Source: Metaruminococcus_A gallistercoris (GTDB lineage Bacteria > Bacillota > Clostridia > Oscillospirales > Ruminococcaceae). From it: a DNA stretch of 64,000 bases. Position 1 is the first letter of the stretch. Each line of letters opens with the position of its first letter. The stretch spans positions 1-64,000 of the forward strand of contig CAJFNQ010000023.1 in NCBI GenBank assembly GCA_904394975.1, in the 5' to 3' direction. The notes under the pieces were generated by a model, which worked only from the letters and a program-made list of their open reading frames with translations, did no database searches and had not been told where the DNA came from. A program made the position numbers and the translations under genes. This document shows, piece after piece, positions 41,151-49,672 of this stretch.

Positions 41151-42206
41151 ATGGATGACAGAAAACGGAAGGTTTTGGCAGCGGTCGTTGACGAATACAT
41201 TAAAACGGGTGAGCCGGTCGGCTCTAAGGCGCTGGTGAATCTTTTGGGGCTGTCGGTTTCTTCTGCCACCATTCGAAATGATATGTCCGCGCTGGAGTCT
41301 ATGGGCTACCTGGAACAGCCGCACACTTCGGCAGGTCGTATCCCGACTTATGAAGGGTATCGGTTTTACATCGATCACCTCATGCATCCGGCGCCGCTAT
41401 CCGCAAAAGAGCGTGGGCTCATCGATGACCTCCTTCACAGCAATGATGCGGTCACGGCGGAATCGGTGGTCGAAACAGCGACGGAAGCGCTGGCTCAGCT
41501 GACCGGCTGCGCCACCTTCAACACCAAAAATATGCCGCAGATTTCCATGATCACCCGTGTTGAGGTTATCCCCGCCGGGCGCAGACTGTATGCGCTCTTG
41601 ATTTTGACTTCATCCGGTGCAATGCGTAACCGGATCTGCCGTTTGGAATTTGATTTGACGGATGATCAGCTCGCGTTTTTTGGGAATTTTTTAAACCAGA
41701 ACCTTTACGGATTGAAACTGGAAGAGCTGAATCCTTCCATGATCCAGAATTTGGCCGCCGGCATGGGCAGTTACATGATGACACTCACCCCGCTGCTTTA
41801 TGCAGTGTATGAGCTGTCGAGCGAGTTTGCATCGTCCAATATTAATCTGAAAGGCGAAACCAGGCTGCTTGCCAACCACGATTTGGACCCAAACGAGGTT
41901 GTCCGGTTTTTGTCTCACAAAGACGATCTGGCGAATCTGCTTTCCTCGGTGTTCAGCGGCATCCATGTTGTGTTCGGGAAAGAGTCCGGCACAATGGCGA
42001 TTTCCAATTCCAGCGTGATCCTGTCAAAATATAACCTTGGTTCCATTGATGCAGGCGTGCTTGGCGTGATCGGCCCGGTGCGGATCGATTACGCGAAGAT
42101 GATCCCATACATTCAGTATTTTTCAGACAGTGTGACCCACATGCTGTCATCAAGCGAAGAGTTCAGGGAGGAAGAACAGCAGCATGAGCGAAAAGAAAAA
42201 GAATAA
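41151..42206 (+). CDS. hrcA: Heat-inducible transcription repressor HrcA
   Basis: A 351-residue class I heat-shock repressor binding the CIRCE site upstream. The winged helix ('DDRKRKVLAAVVDEYIKTGE', 'SSATIRNDMSALESMGYLEQ') covers residues 1-75 and the GAF-like/dimer region follows ('HTSAGRIPTYEGYRFYIDHL' near 60). Known HrcA needs GroE for folding, which gives heat sensing. The start could be ATG 41151, TTG 41145 or GTG 41136; AAGGTGAG at 41133-41140 suits 41151. The 3' end overlaps grpE by 23 bases. Confidence 0.95.
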   Translation: MDDRKRKVLAAVVDEYIKTGEPVGSKALVNLLGLSVSSATIRNDMSALESMGYLEQPHTSAGRIPTYEGYRFYIDHLMHPAPLSAKERGLIDDLLHSNDAVTAESVVETATEALAQLTGCATFNTKNMPQISMITRVEVIPAGRRLYALLILTSSGAMRNRICRLEFDLTDDQLAFFGNFLNQNLYGLKLEELNPSMIQNLAAGMGSYMMTLTPLLYAVYELSSEFASSNINLKGETRLLANHDLDPNEVVRFLSHKDDLANLLSSVFSGIHVVFGKESGTMAISNSSVILSKYNLGSIDAGVLGVIGPVRIDYAKMIPYIQYFSDSVTHMLSSSEEFREEEQQHERKEKE

Positions 42207-42732
42207 AGCGGCAGAAGAACAAGCGGCTGCCGAACAGCAGGTAAAAGAAAAAGAAACCGAGCAGGCGGCACAAGAGCCTGCGCAGGAGGACGAACTGGAA
42301 AAGCTCAAAAAAGAAAACGCGGAGCTTCAGGAAAAACTTCTTCGCCAGATGGCGGAATTTGATAACTACCGCAAACGCACCACCCGTGAGAAGATGGAAC
42401 TTTACACGGATGCGACTGTAAAATGTGTTTCCGAAATTGTTTCGGTTGTGGATAATTTTGAGCGTGCGCTCGCCTCTCCGTGTGAGGGGAATGAGGAGTT
42501 CAAAAAGGGCGTTCAGATGATTTTCGACCAGTTCATGCAGGTGCTTACCAAAATGGGTGTGGAAGAGATCGATGCGCTGGGCAAACCGTTTGATCCCGAA
42601 CTGCACAACGCAGTCAGCCGTGTGGATGATGACAACTTTGGTGAAAACACCGTCTGCCAGGTGTACCAGAAGGGCTTTAAATTGCATGATAAAGTCATTC
42701 GGCACGCGATGGTAGTCGTTGCAAATTCATAA
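42184..42732 (+). CDS. grpE: Nucleotide exchange factor GrpE
   Basis: A 182-residue co-chaperone that releases ADP from DnaK. An acidic, Lys/Glu-rich N-terminal coiled coil (residues 1-65) leads into 'RQMAEFDNYRKRTTREK' and the beta-rich head with 'LGKPFDPELHNAVSRVDDDN' and 'VCQVYQKGFKLHDKVIRHAM'. The ATG is inside hrcA, preceded by GGGAGGAAG, so translation is coupled. Confidence 0.96.
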   Translation: MSEKKKNKAAEEQAAAEQQVKEKETEQAAQEPAQEDELEKLKKENAELQEKLLRQMAEFDNYRKRTTREKMELYTDATVKCVSEIVSVVDNFERALASPCEGNEEFKKGVQMIFDQFMQVLTKMGVEEIDALGKPFDPELHNAVSRVDDDNFGENTVCQVYQKGFKLHDKVIRHAMVVVANS

Positions 42733-42777
42733 ATAGTACGATTCAATTGATTAAAACCAGAAATGGAGGATTTTATT

Positions 42778-44628
42778 ATGGGCAAGATTATTGGTATTGA
42801 CTTAGGTACTACAAACTCCTGTGTCGCCGTTATGGAAGGCGGCGAGGCAGTCGTTATCGCGAATCCGGAAGGCGCGCGGACCACTCCGTCGGTTGTTGCA
42901 TTTTCCAAGACCGGTGAAAGAATGGTCGGTCAGGTCGCAAAACGTCAGGCGATCACCAACCCGGACCGCACTGTCAGCTCGATCAAACGCCATATGGGTA
43001 CGAACTATACCGTGGAAATCGACGGCAAAAAATATTCTCCGCAGGAGATTTCCGCAATGATTCTGCAAAAACTGAAATCGGACGCGGAAGCTTATCTTGG
43101 TGAAACCATTTCCGAAGCAGTTATTACGGTTCCGGCTTACTTTACCGACGCACAGCGTCAGGCAACCAAAGATGCTGGTAAAATCGCCGGCCTTGATGTA
43201 AAACGTATCATCAACGAGCCGACCGCGGCAGCGCTTGCGTATGGTATTGATAAAGAAAACGATCAGAAGATCATGGTTTATGACCTTGGCGGCGGTACGT
43301 TCGATGTTTCCATCATTGAGATGGGCGACGGCGTTCAGGAAGTTCTCGCGACTGCGGGTAACAACCGTCTGGGCGGCGATGACTTCGACCAGCGCATCAT
43401 CGACTGGATGGTCGCTGAGTTCAAACGTGACAACGGTGTGGATCTTTCCTCTGATAAAATGGCGATGCAGCGTTTGAAAGAGGCGGCGGAGAAAGCGAAA
43501 ATCGAGCTTTCCGGCATGACCCAGTCGCAGATCAACCTTCCGTTCATCACGGCGGACGCGACCGGCCCGAAACACCTTGACCTGACCCTCAGCCGTGCGA
43601 AATTCAACGAACTCACCGCAGACTTGGTTGAAGCGACCATGGGCCCGGTTCGTCAGGCACTTTCCGACGCCGGACTCCAGCCTTCTCAGCTCGATAAAGT
43701 TCTGTTGGTCGGCGGTTCTTCCCGTATCCCGGCGGTTCAGGACGCGGTAAAAGCGCATACCGGTAAAGATCCGTTCAAGGGTATCAACCCGGATGAATGT
43801 GTTGCGATCGGCGCTGCAATTCAGGGCGGCGTTCTTACCGGCGACGTAAAAGGTCTGCTCCTGCTGGATGTCACCCCGCTTTCTCTTGGCATTGAGACCA
43901 TGGGCGGTGTTTGCACCAAGATCATTGAGCGTAATACCACCATCCCGACCAAGAAATCGCAGATTTTCTCCACTGCGGCGGACGGCCAGACTTCTGTTGA
44001 GGTCAACGTTCTGCAGGGCGAGCGTGAGTTTGCAAGAGACAATAAATCCCTCGGTATGTTCCATCTTGACGGTATCCCGGCGGCTCCGCGTGGCGTGCCG
44101 CAGATCGAAGTCACCTTCGATATTGACGCGAACGGCATTGTTCACGTTTCCGCGAAAGACCTCGGCACCGGAAAAGAGCAGAACATCACCATCACCGCTT
44201 CTACCAACATGTCCAAAGAGGACATTGACCGTGCGGTAAAAGAAGCAGAGCAGTATGCAGCGGAAGACAAGAAAAACCGTGAAAACGTTGATATCCGCAA
44301 CAACGCAGACCAGCTTGTTTACCAGACTGAAAAGACTCTGGGTGAGATTGGCGACAAGATCACCGAGGATGAAAAGAAAGAAATCCAGGGTAAGATCGAT
44401 GAACTGAAAGAGGCGCTCAAAGGTACGGATACTGACGCGATCAAGGCAAAGACCGAAGAAGCGCAGCAGGCGTTCTACAAGGTTTCTGAGAAGCTGTATC
44501 AGGCAGCGCAGCAGGCGGCTCAGGCTCAGGCTGCTCAGGGCGGTCAGCCGGGCGGCAACGCGGGAACGGCTCCGCAGGATGATGTTGTTGACGCAGATTT
44601 CACCGAAGCGGACGACGACAAGAAATAA
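42778..44628 (+). CDS. dnaK: Molecular chaperone DnaK
   Basis: A 616-residue Hsp70. 'KIIGIDLGTTNSCVAVMEG' is phosphate loop 1, 'IMVYDLGGGTFDVSIIEMG' lies near 170, 'VLLVGGSSRIPAVQ' near 310, and the substrate domain follows 'LLLDVTPLSLGIETMGGV'. The C-terminal lid ends in a Gln/Ala-rich linker and an acidic 'VVDADFTEADDDKK', close to the EEVD-like acidic tails of bacterial DnaK. ATG 42778 follows ATGGAGGA. The ATP-binding domain lacks the ~25-residue insert of Gram-negative DnaK, as usual in Firmicutes. Confidence 0.98.
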   Translation: MGKIIGIDLGTTNSCVAVMEGGEAVVIANPEGARTTPSVVAFSKTGERMVGQVAKRQAITNPDRTVSSIKRHMGTNYTVEIDGKKYSPQEISAMILQKLKSDAEAYLGETISEAVITVPAYFTDAQRQATKDAGKIAGLDVKRIINEPTAAALAYGIDKENDQKIMVYDLGGGTFDVSIIEMGDGVQEVLATAGNNRLGGDDFDQRIIDWMVAEFKRDNGVDLSSDKMAMQRLKEAAEKAKIELSGMTQSQINLPFITADATGPKHLDLTLSRAKFNELTADLVEATMGPVRQALSDAGLQPSQLDKVLLVGGSSRIPAVQDAVKAHTGKDPFKGINPDECVAIGAAIQGGVLTGDVKGLLLLDVTPLSLGIETMGGVCTKIIERNTTIPTKKSQIFSTAADGQTSVEVNVLQGEREFARDNKSLGMFHLDGIPAAPRGVPQIEVTFDIDANGIVHVSAKDLGTGKEQNITITASTNMSKEDIDRAVKEAEQYAAEDKKNRENVDIRNNADQLVYQTEKTLGEIGDKITEDEKKEIQGKIDELKEALKGTDTDAIKAKTEEAQQAFYKVSEKLYQAAQQAAQAQAAQGGQPGGNAGTAPQDDVVDADFTEADDDKK

Positions 44629-44638
44629 AATAATCTTC

Positions 44639-44680
44639 ACCATGTTGCACCCCTGCCTTTTCGGTGGGGGTGCTGTGGTG
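44639..44680 (+). other. dnaK-dnaJ intercistronic hairpin
   Basis: CACCA and GCACCCC (44639-44653) can pair with GGGGTGC and TGGTG (44668-44680). No T-run follows, so it is more likely an mRNA-stability or partial-attenuation hairpin that lowers dnaJ relative to dnaK than a full terminator. Confidence 0.55.
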
Positions 44681-44729
44681 ATTTAAAACCGGTTTTTCCG
44701 GTACATAATTGGTAAAGGGTGGGCATAAT

Positions 44730-45890
44730 TTGGCAGAGAAACGCGATTACTATGAAGTCCTTGGTGTGACAAAGAACGCCAGCGACGATGAAATAAAAAA
44801 AGCATACCGGAAGATGGCCAAGAAATACCATCCGGATTTGAACCCAGGCAACAAAGAGGCCGAAGCAAAATTCAAAGAGGTCAACGAAGCGTACGAAGTT
44901 CTTTCCGACAGCACAAAAAAAGCGCGTTATGACCAGTTTGGCCATGCGGGCGTTGACCCGAACTACGGTGCGGGTGCCGGCGGCGCAGGTTACGGCGGTG
45001 CCGGATTCGGCGGATTTGATTTTGGCGATATCGGTGATATTTTTGAAGGCTTTTTCGGCGGTGGATTCGGTGGTGCAGCCCGCAGCAACCCGAATGGGCC
45101 GCGCCGTGGTGCGGATGTGGAAGCCAATATTACCATCAGCTTCCTCGAAGCCTGTAAAGGCTGTGAAAAAGATGTCACCATTTCTTCGATGGACGCATGC
45201 CCGGAATGCAGCGGCTCCGGCGCGGCAAAGGGAACGACCGCGAAAACCTGTCCGGACTGCGGAGGCAGAGGTCAAGTTCGGGTCAGTCAGCGTACTCCGT
45301 TTGGTGTGGTGCAGACGACTCGCCCCTGTTCCCGCTGCGGAGGGAAAGGAAAAATTGTGGAAAATCCCTGCCCGAAGTGCCATGGCGGCGGCCGGGTGCG
45401 CACCAGCAAGTCGGTGCATGTCAATATTCCTGCTGGTATTGATGATGGTCAGGCGTTTTCTATTTCGGGCCGCGGTGATCATGGCATGAACGGCGGACCG
45501 GCCGGCGATTTGATCGTGAATGTTAATGTGCGTCCGGACCCGCTTTTCACCCGCCGTGGGTTTGATATCTGGTGTGATATTCCCATCACCTATGCGCAGG
45601 CTGTGCTGGGAGATGAGATCGTTGTTCCGACCATTGACGGCAAGGTGAAATATACCATTCCGGAAGGATTCCAGCCGGAAACGGTGGTTCGGTTGCGTGG
45701 AAAGGGCGTTCAGCGGATCAACGCGCGTGGACGCGGTGACCAGTATGTGAAGATGAACATTGAGGTCCCGAAGAATCTCAGCAAACAGCAGAAGGACGCT
45801 TTGCGCAGTTTTGACGCGCTGCTCAATGAAAAGCAGCATGAAAAAAAGAAAAGCTTTTTTGAAACGCTGAAAAAGAATTTCGGCGGCTAA
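44730..45890 (+). CDS. dnaJ: Molecular chaperone DnaJ
   Basis: A 386-residue Hsp40. J domain residues 1-70 with HPD in 'KYHPDLNPG', a Gly/Phe-rich linker to ~125, four CxxCxGxG-type zinc repeats ('CPECSGSGAAKG', 'CPDCGGRGQV', 'CSRCGGKGKI', 'CPKCHGGGRV', residues ~152-225, the first Cys pair split as in 'ACKGCEKD') and the C-terminal substrate domain. The start is TTG 44730 with AAAGGGTGGG upstream. Last gene of the HrcA operon. Confidence 0.96.
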   Translation: MAEKRDYYEVLGVTKNASDDEIKKAYRKMAKKYHPDLNPGNKEAEAKFKEVNEAYEVLSDSTKKARYDQFGHAGVDPNYGAGAGGAGYGGAGFGGFDFGDIGDIFEGFFGGGFGGAARSNPNGPRRGADVEANITISFLEACKGCEKDVTISSMDACPECSGSGAAKGTTAKTCPDCGGRGQVRVSQRTPFGVVQTTRPCSRCGGKGKIVENPCPKCHGGGRVRTSKSVHVNIPAGIDDGQAFSISGRGDHGMNGGPAGDLIVNVNVRPDPLFTRRGFDIWCDIPITYAQAVLGDEIVVPTIDGKVKYTIPEGFQPETVVRLRGKGVQRINARGRGDQYVKMNIEVPKNLSKQQKDALRSFDALLNEKQHEKKKSFFETLKKNFGG

Positions 45891-45895
45891 AACCA

Positions 45896-45926
45896 AAGCA
45901 CCGGGTTTTACCCGGTGCTTTTTTGC
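45896..45926. terminator. Terminator of the hrcA operon
   Basis: AAGCACCGGGT (45896-45906), TTT, ACCCGGTGCTT (45910-45920), then TTTT. Confidence 0.93.
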
Positions 45927-46059
45927 GCGATCAATTGGTTTGCGGTACGTGCCCTAATCTTTCTTCGACGGTAACGCGGAAACATGAAGGCTGTGCTGAT
46001 ACCATTTGTTTGTTCTTTGTGTGTACTGTTTTCATAAAACCTTGTAACGGAAAATAAAG

Positions 46060-46096
46060 AAAAGCGCCTGCAAAAGCAGGCGCTTTTCTTTGTTTT
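46060..46096. terminator. Terminator of ilvD
   Basis: AAAAGCGCCTGC (46060-46071) pairs with GCAGGCGCTTTT (46076-46087) around AAAA; the T-run follows on either strand. Confidence 0.9.
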
Positions 46097-46104
46097 TAAC
46101 AGCT

Positions 46105-47775
46105 TTATTTTTTCGGGACTTCCAAAATAGCGCCGCGGTTGCCGGAGGTGACCAGAGCCGCATAACGCGCGAGGTAGCCGGTTGTGATCTTCGGCTGGCG
46201 AGGTTTCCATGCCGCACGGCGTTTTTGAAGCTCTTCATCGCTGACACGAACATTGATGGTATTGGCGTTGATGTCAATGTCGATGATATCGCCTTCCTCA
46301 ATGAGCGCGATGTTACCGCCTACTGCCGCTTCGGGCGACACATGCCCGATTGCAGCGCCGCGGGTCGCGCCGGAGAAACGGCCGTCGGTGATCAGTGCGA
46401 CGGTGCTGCCAAGGCCGCGTCCTACGATTGCGGAGGTGGGGTTGAGCATCTCACGCATGCCCGGGCCGCCTTTCGGGCCTTCGTAGCGGATGATGACAAC
46501 ATCGCCTTCCACGATTTTTCCGCCGTTGATGGCCGCCATCGCGTCCTCCTCACAGTCAAAGACACGCGCGGGACCGGAGTGCTTGAGCATTTCCGGCGCG
46601 ACCGCGGAACGTTTGACCACGCAGGAATCCGGCGCGAGGTTGCCGCGCAGAACGGCGATGCCGCCGGTCTTGCTGTACGGGTTTTCCACCGGGCGGATGA
46701 TCTCCGGGTTTTTGTTGACCGCGCCCGCAATGTTTTCCGCAACGGTTTTGCCGGTGCAGGTGATGAGATCGGTCTCAAGAAGGCCGAGCTTGTTGATCTC
46801 GCTCATAACAGCCGGGATACCGCCCGCTTCGTTGAGCTCTTCCACATAGTGGCGGCCGGCCGGTGCGAGATGGCAAAGGTTCGGCGTTTTTTCGCTGATG
46901 GCGTTTGCCATGTCCACGTTAAGCTCAATGCCGGCTTCGTGCGCAATGGCAGGCAGATGGAGCATGCTGTTGGTGGAGCATCCGAGCGCCATGTCCATGG
47001 TCAGCGCGTTTTTGAACGCGGCTTCGGTCATGATGTCGCGCGGACGGATGTTTTTTTCAAGGAGTTCCATGATCTTCATGCCGGCGTGTTTCGCGAGCCG
47101 AATGCGCGCCGAATAAACCGCCGGGATGGTGCCGTTTCCGGGAAGTCCCATGCCGAGCACTTCGGTCAGGCAGTTCATGCTGTTTGCCGTGTACATGCCG
47201 GAGCAGGAGCCGCAGGTCGGGCAGGTGTTTTCTTCGTACTCGTCCAGTTTTTCTTTGGTGATCTTCCCGCCGTTGTAAGCGCCGACCGCTTCGGAAATGC
47301 TGGAGAAACTGGTCTTGCAGCCGTCTACCTTACCGGCGAGCATCGGGCCGCCGCTGACGAAGATGGTCGGGATATTGAGCCGTGCCGCCGCCATGAGAAG
47401 CCCCGGAACGTTTTTGTCGCAGTTGGGAATCATGACCAGCGCGTCGAACGCGTGGGCCATCGCCATCGCTTCGGTGGAATCGGCAATCAGGTCACGGGTG
47501 ACCAAGGAGTATTTCATTCCCTGATGACCCATTGCGATGCCGTCACAGACCGCAATGGCTGGGAAGACGATCGGGGTGCCTCCCGCCATGGAAACGCCGG
47601 TCTTGACCGCTTCCACGATCTTGTCAATGTTCATGTGCCCCGGAACGATCTCATTATAAGAACTTACAATGCCTACGAGCGGGCGTTCCATCTCTTCTTT
47701 TGTATATCCCAGCGCGTTGAATAACGCACGGTGGGTGGCGCTTTTCACGCCTTTTGTCACTGCATCACTGTTCAT
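46105..47775 (-). CDS. ilvD: Dihydroxy-acid dehydratase
   Basis: It dehydrates 2,3-dihydroxy-isovalerate and its homologue to 2-keto acids in valine, leucine and isoleucine synthesis. The 556 residues carry the Fe-S cluster cysteines ('NCDKNVPGLLMAAAR' near 120, 'CPTCGSCSGMYTANSMNCL' near 192) and 'VSGGPMLAG' near 145, 'RFSGATRG' near 468 and 'HVSPEAAVGG' near 480. It stands alone with its own promoter, away from other ilv genes. AAAGGCGG precedes the ATG. No T-box was seen upstream. Confidence 0.97.
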   Translation of the reverse strand: MNSDAVTKGVKSATHRALFNALGYTKEEMERPLVGIVSSYNEIVPGHMNIDKIVEAVKTGVSMAGGTPIVFPAIAVCDGIAMGHQGMKYSLVTRDLIADSTEAMAMAHAFDALVMIPNCDKNVPGLLMAAARLNIPTIFVSGGPMLAGKVDGCKTSFSSISEAVGAYNGGKITKEKLDEYEENTCPTCGSCSGMYTANSMNCLTEVLGMGLPGNGTIPAVYSARIRLAKHAGMKIMELLEKNIRPRDIMTEAAFKNALTMDMALGCSTNSMLHLPAIAHEAGIELNVDMANAISEKTPNLCHLAPAGRHYVEELNEAGGIPAVMSEINKLGLLETDLITCTGKTVAENIAGAVNKNPEIIRPVENPYSKTGGIAVLRGNLAPDSCVVKRSAVAPEMLKHSGPARVFDCEEDAMAAINGGKIVEGDVVIIRYEGPKGGPGMREMLNPTSAIVGRGLGSTVALITDGRFSGATRGAAIGHVSPEAAVGGNIALIEEGDIIDIDINANTINVRVSDEELQKRRAAWKPRQPKITTGYLARYAALVTSGNRGAILEVPKK

Positions 47776-47837
47776 AAAAATACCGCCTTTAACTGGATTT
47801 GCTTTATTTGGTGCTTTACCACATAAAAGTCTTTTCT

Positions 47838-47866
47838 ATTGTAAAACCTTTTTGGGTGGATGTCAA
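47838..47866 (-). promoter_or_regulatory. Promoter of ilvD
   Basis: On the minus strand, TTGACA (47866-47861), a 17-nt spacer and TACAAT (47843-47838), about 60 bases before the start codon. Confidence 0.82.
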
Positions 47867-47924
47867 CGGCTGGACGGATACCACGCCGATTGAATAACTT
47901 TGCGCGGTGGATTGGGCGCAGGAT

Positions 47925-47962
47925 AAAAACAGGCCGCTCTGTTTTTATGCAGAGCGGCCGTC
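47925..47962 (-). terminator. Terminator of the dus-GNAT transcript
   Basis: GGCCGCTCTG (47932-47941) and CAGAGCGGCC (47950-47959) form a 10-bp stem; on the minus strand it is followed by TGTTTTTATCC. Confidence 0.88.
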
Positions 47963-48008
47963 TGTTGTCTTGCTCGGTTTCCTGCTGTGTCCATCGCAGT
48001 AAAAAGGA

Positions 48009-48452
48009 TTAGAGCCATTGGACGAACCCTGTTTTGTCGGACGAATTGTAACCGCAGCTTTGGTAAAAACGAAGGACCCCTTCACTTTTGGAGCCGGTCA
48101 GGAGCATGATTTTGTAACACCCGGCTTCTTTGGCAAGGCGGCGTGCCTCATCCATACAGGCACGGGCAAACCCTCTGCCCCGGAAAGCGGCATGGGTAAC
48201 AACGTTTTCAATGAGAGCGTAAGGGCGCTGGCCCCGAGTGAGGTTTAGTAGGATGATGAGCGTGCAAGAGGAGACGATCCTACCATTTTCTTCCGCGACC
48301 AGAACGGAATACCCTTTCGTGCGCAGGATATCGTCCCAAACGCGTTCCAGCCGTTCATCCCGCTCCGGAACAGATGGTTCGTGCAGATGGGTGTATAGCT
48401 CCAGCAGGTCGCAAAGATCGCCGTATTCTGCTTTTCGTACAACCGGGTTCAT
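48009..48452 (-). CDS. GNAT family N-acetyltransferase
   Basis: A 147-residue single-domain acetyltransferase. 'ALIENVVTHAAFRGRGFARACMDEAR' (residues ~80-105) contains the acetyl-CoA loop RGRGFA, and 'GVLRFYQSCGYNSSDKTGF' near 127 is the GNAT C-terminal motif. Substrate unknown. Its ATG overlaps the dus stop (ATGA), so it is translated from the dus mRNA. Confidence 0.87.
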   Translation of the reverse strand: MNPVVRKAEYGDLCDLLELYTHLHEPSVPERDERLERVWDDILRTKGYSVLVAEENGRIVSSCTLIILLNLTRGQRPYALIENVVTHAAFRGRGFARACMDEARRLAKEAGCYKIMLLTGSKSEGVLRFYQSCGYNSSDKTGFVQWL

Positions 48453-49435
48453 ATGCTTTCCTCCGGGTTTTGCAGCAGCACCTGTTCGATCAGACGGTCG
48501 ATGTCTTCCGGCACCTTGAGCTCACCGCACATCCGGCGCATGGAAGCCGCTCCGTGCAGCCCTTTTAGATACCATGCGGCGTGATGGCGGGCTTCTCGCA
48601 TGCCCATCCGTTCGCCCTTGTGGGCGCACAGGGCAGTGATATGCCCTTTCATGATCTCCATCCGCCGGGTGAGCGGCGGGTCGGGCTGATAAGCACCGGT
48701 GGCAAGATAATCGCGGATCTGCGCGAACAGCCACGGTCTGCCGTAGGAGCCACGCCCCACCATGACCAGATCGCAGCCGGTCGCTTCGTACATCCGTTTG
48801 GCGTCCTCCGGGGTCTGTATATCTCCGTTGCCGATGACTGGTACCGAAACCGCCTGTTTTACCTTTGCAATCATAGTAAGATTGACCGGCGGCGCGTACA
48901 TCTGCTGGCGGGTACGCCCGTGCACCGTGATGGCGGCTGCTCCGCTCTGTTCCAGTATTTTTGCAACTTCCACCGCGTTGAGCGAGTCGTCGTTCCACCC
49001 GGTGCGGATCTTTGCGGTCACAGGAACGGGAACGGCGTTTGCCACCTCCCGCAGGATGGCCCCGGCGAGCTTCGGGTCCTTCATCAGCGCGCTGCCGCTG
49101 TTGTTGGCAACCACTTTCGGCACCGGGCACCCCATGTTGATGTCGATTAAGTCCGGTTTATAGCGCATGGCTTTTTCGGCAGCAAGCGCCATAAAACGCG
49201 GATCATCTCCAAACAGCTGCACCGCCATGGGACGTTCCTCCGGCGTGACTTCTAAAAGCTCAGCGGTCTTTTTGTCGGAATACATCATTCCTTTGGCGCT
49301 TGCCATTTCTCCCGTCACCATGGCAGCTCCATAAGAGTGGCAGAGGGCACGGAAGGTTCGGTCGGCTACCGAAGCCATGGGAGCAAGACTGGCGGTCTGC
49401 TCAATTTCTACATTACCGATGAATATGGTCTTCAC
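48449..49435 (-). CDS. dus: tRNA-dihydrouridine synthase
   Basis: A 328-residue FMN/NADPH enzyme that reduces uridines in the tRNA D-loop. 'LAPMASVADRTFRALCHSYG' (residue ~16), 'DINMGCPVPKVVANNSGSAL' with the catalytic Cys (~98), 'VTVHGRTRQQMY' (~165) and 'VIGNGDIQTPEDA' (~198) are family signatures. It is closest to the DusB group. GTG 49435 is chosen because AAGGAG lies six bases before it; an in-frame ATG at 49471 lacks that site. Confidence 0.94.
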   Translation of the reverse strand: MKTIFIGNVEIEQTASLAPMASVADRTFRALCHSYGAAMVTGEMASAKGMMYSDKKTAELLEVTPEERPMAVQLFGDDPRFMALAAEKAMRYKPDLIDINMGCPVPKVVANNSGSALMKDPKLAGAILREVANAVPVPVTAKIRTGWNDDSLNAVEVAKILEQSGAAAITVHGRTRQQMYAPPVNLTMIAKVKQAVSVPVIGNGDIQTPEDAKRMYEATGCDLVMVGRGSYGRPWLFAQIRDYLATGAYQPDPPLTRRMEIMKGHITALCAHKGERMGMREARHHAAWYLKGLHGAASMRRMCGELKVPEDIDRLIEQVLLQNPEESI

Positions 49436-49543
49436 AACATTCTCCTTATTTGTTGATAAAAAACGCAGCATATGGTTTCATCCGCCGTAAAACAAAACAC
49501 CGCGTGACCCGGATGAAATCGACCGGGACCGCGTGTGGATTTA

Positions 49544-49572
49544 TTGAAACAGCGGGTATAATATGGTATAAT
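49544..49572 (+). promoter_or_regulatory. Promoter of polA
   Basis: TTGAAA (49544-49549), a 17-nt spacer and a perfect TATAAT (49567-49572); a second TATAAT-like box lies inside the spacer at 49557. Confidence 0.85.
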
Positions 49573-49672
49573 AAAACGATTATGAAACGGGTCATCCGCT
49601 TTCAGTCAATTTTAATCGATTCCCGCAGATTCGTCAACCGGACGAACCGGGCCATGAAAAAGGGGTGTGCAT

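Noticed and set aside
42802..44643. 613-codon open frame antisense to dnaK
   Set aside because: Shadow of dnaK; the composition (Val/Asn/Arg-rich, no domains) is typical of antisense frames in biased genes.
46090..47724. Long open frame opposite ilvD
   Set aside because: It is exactly antisense to a full-length, motif-complete ilvD, has no ribosome site or family likeness, and is a codon-bias shadow.
47776..48008. T-box or other amino-acid leader upstream of ilvD
   Set aside because: No T-box sequence or specifier stem is visible; only a plain promoter and short untranslated leader.
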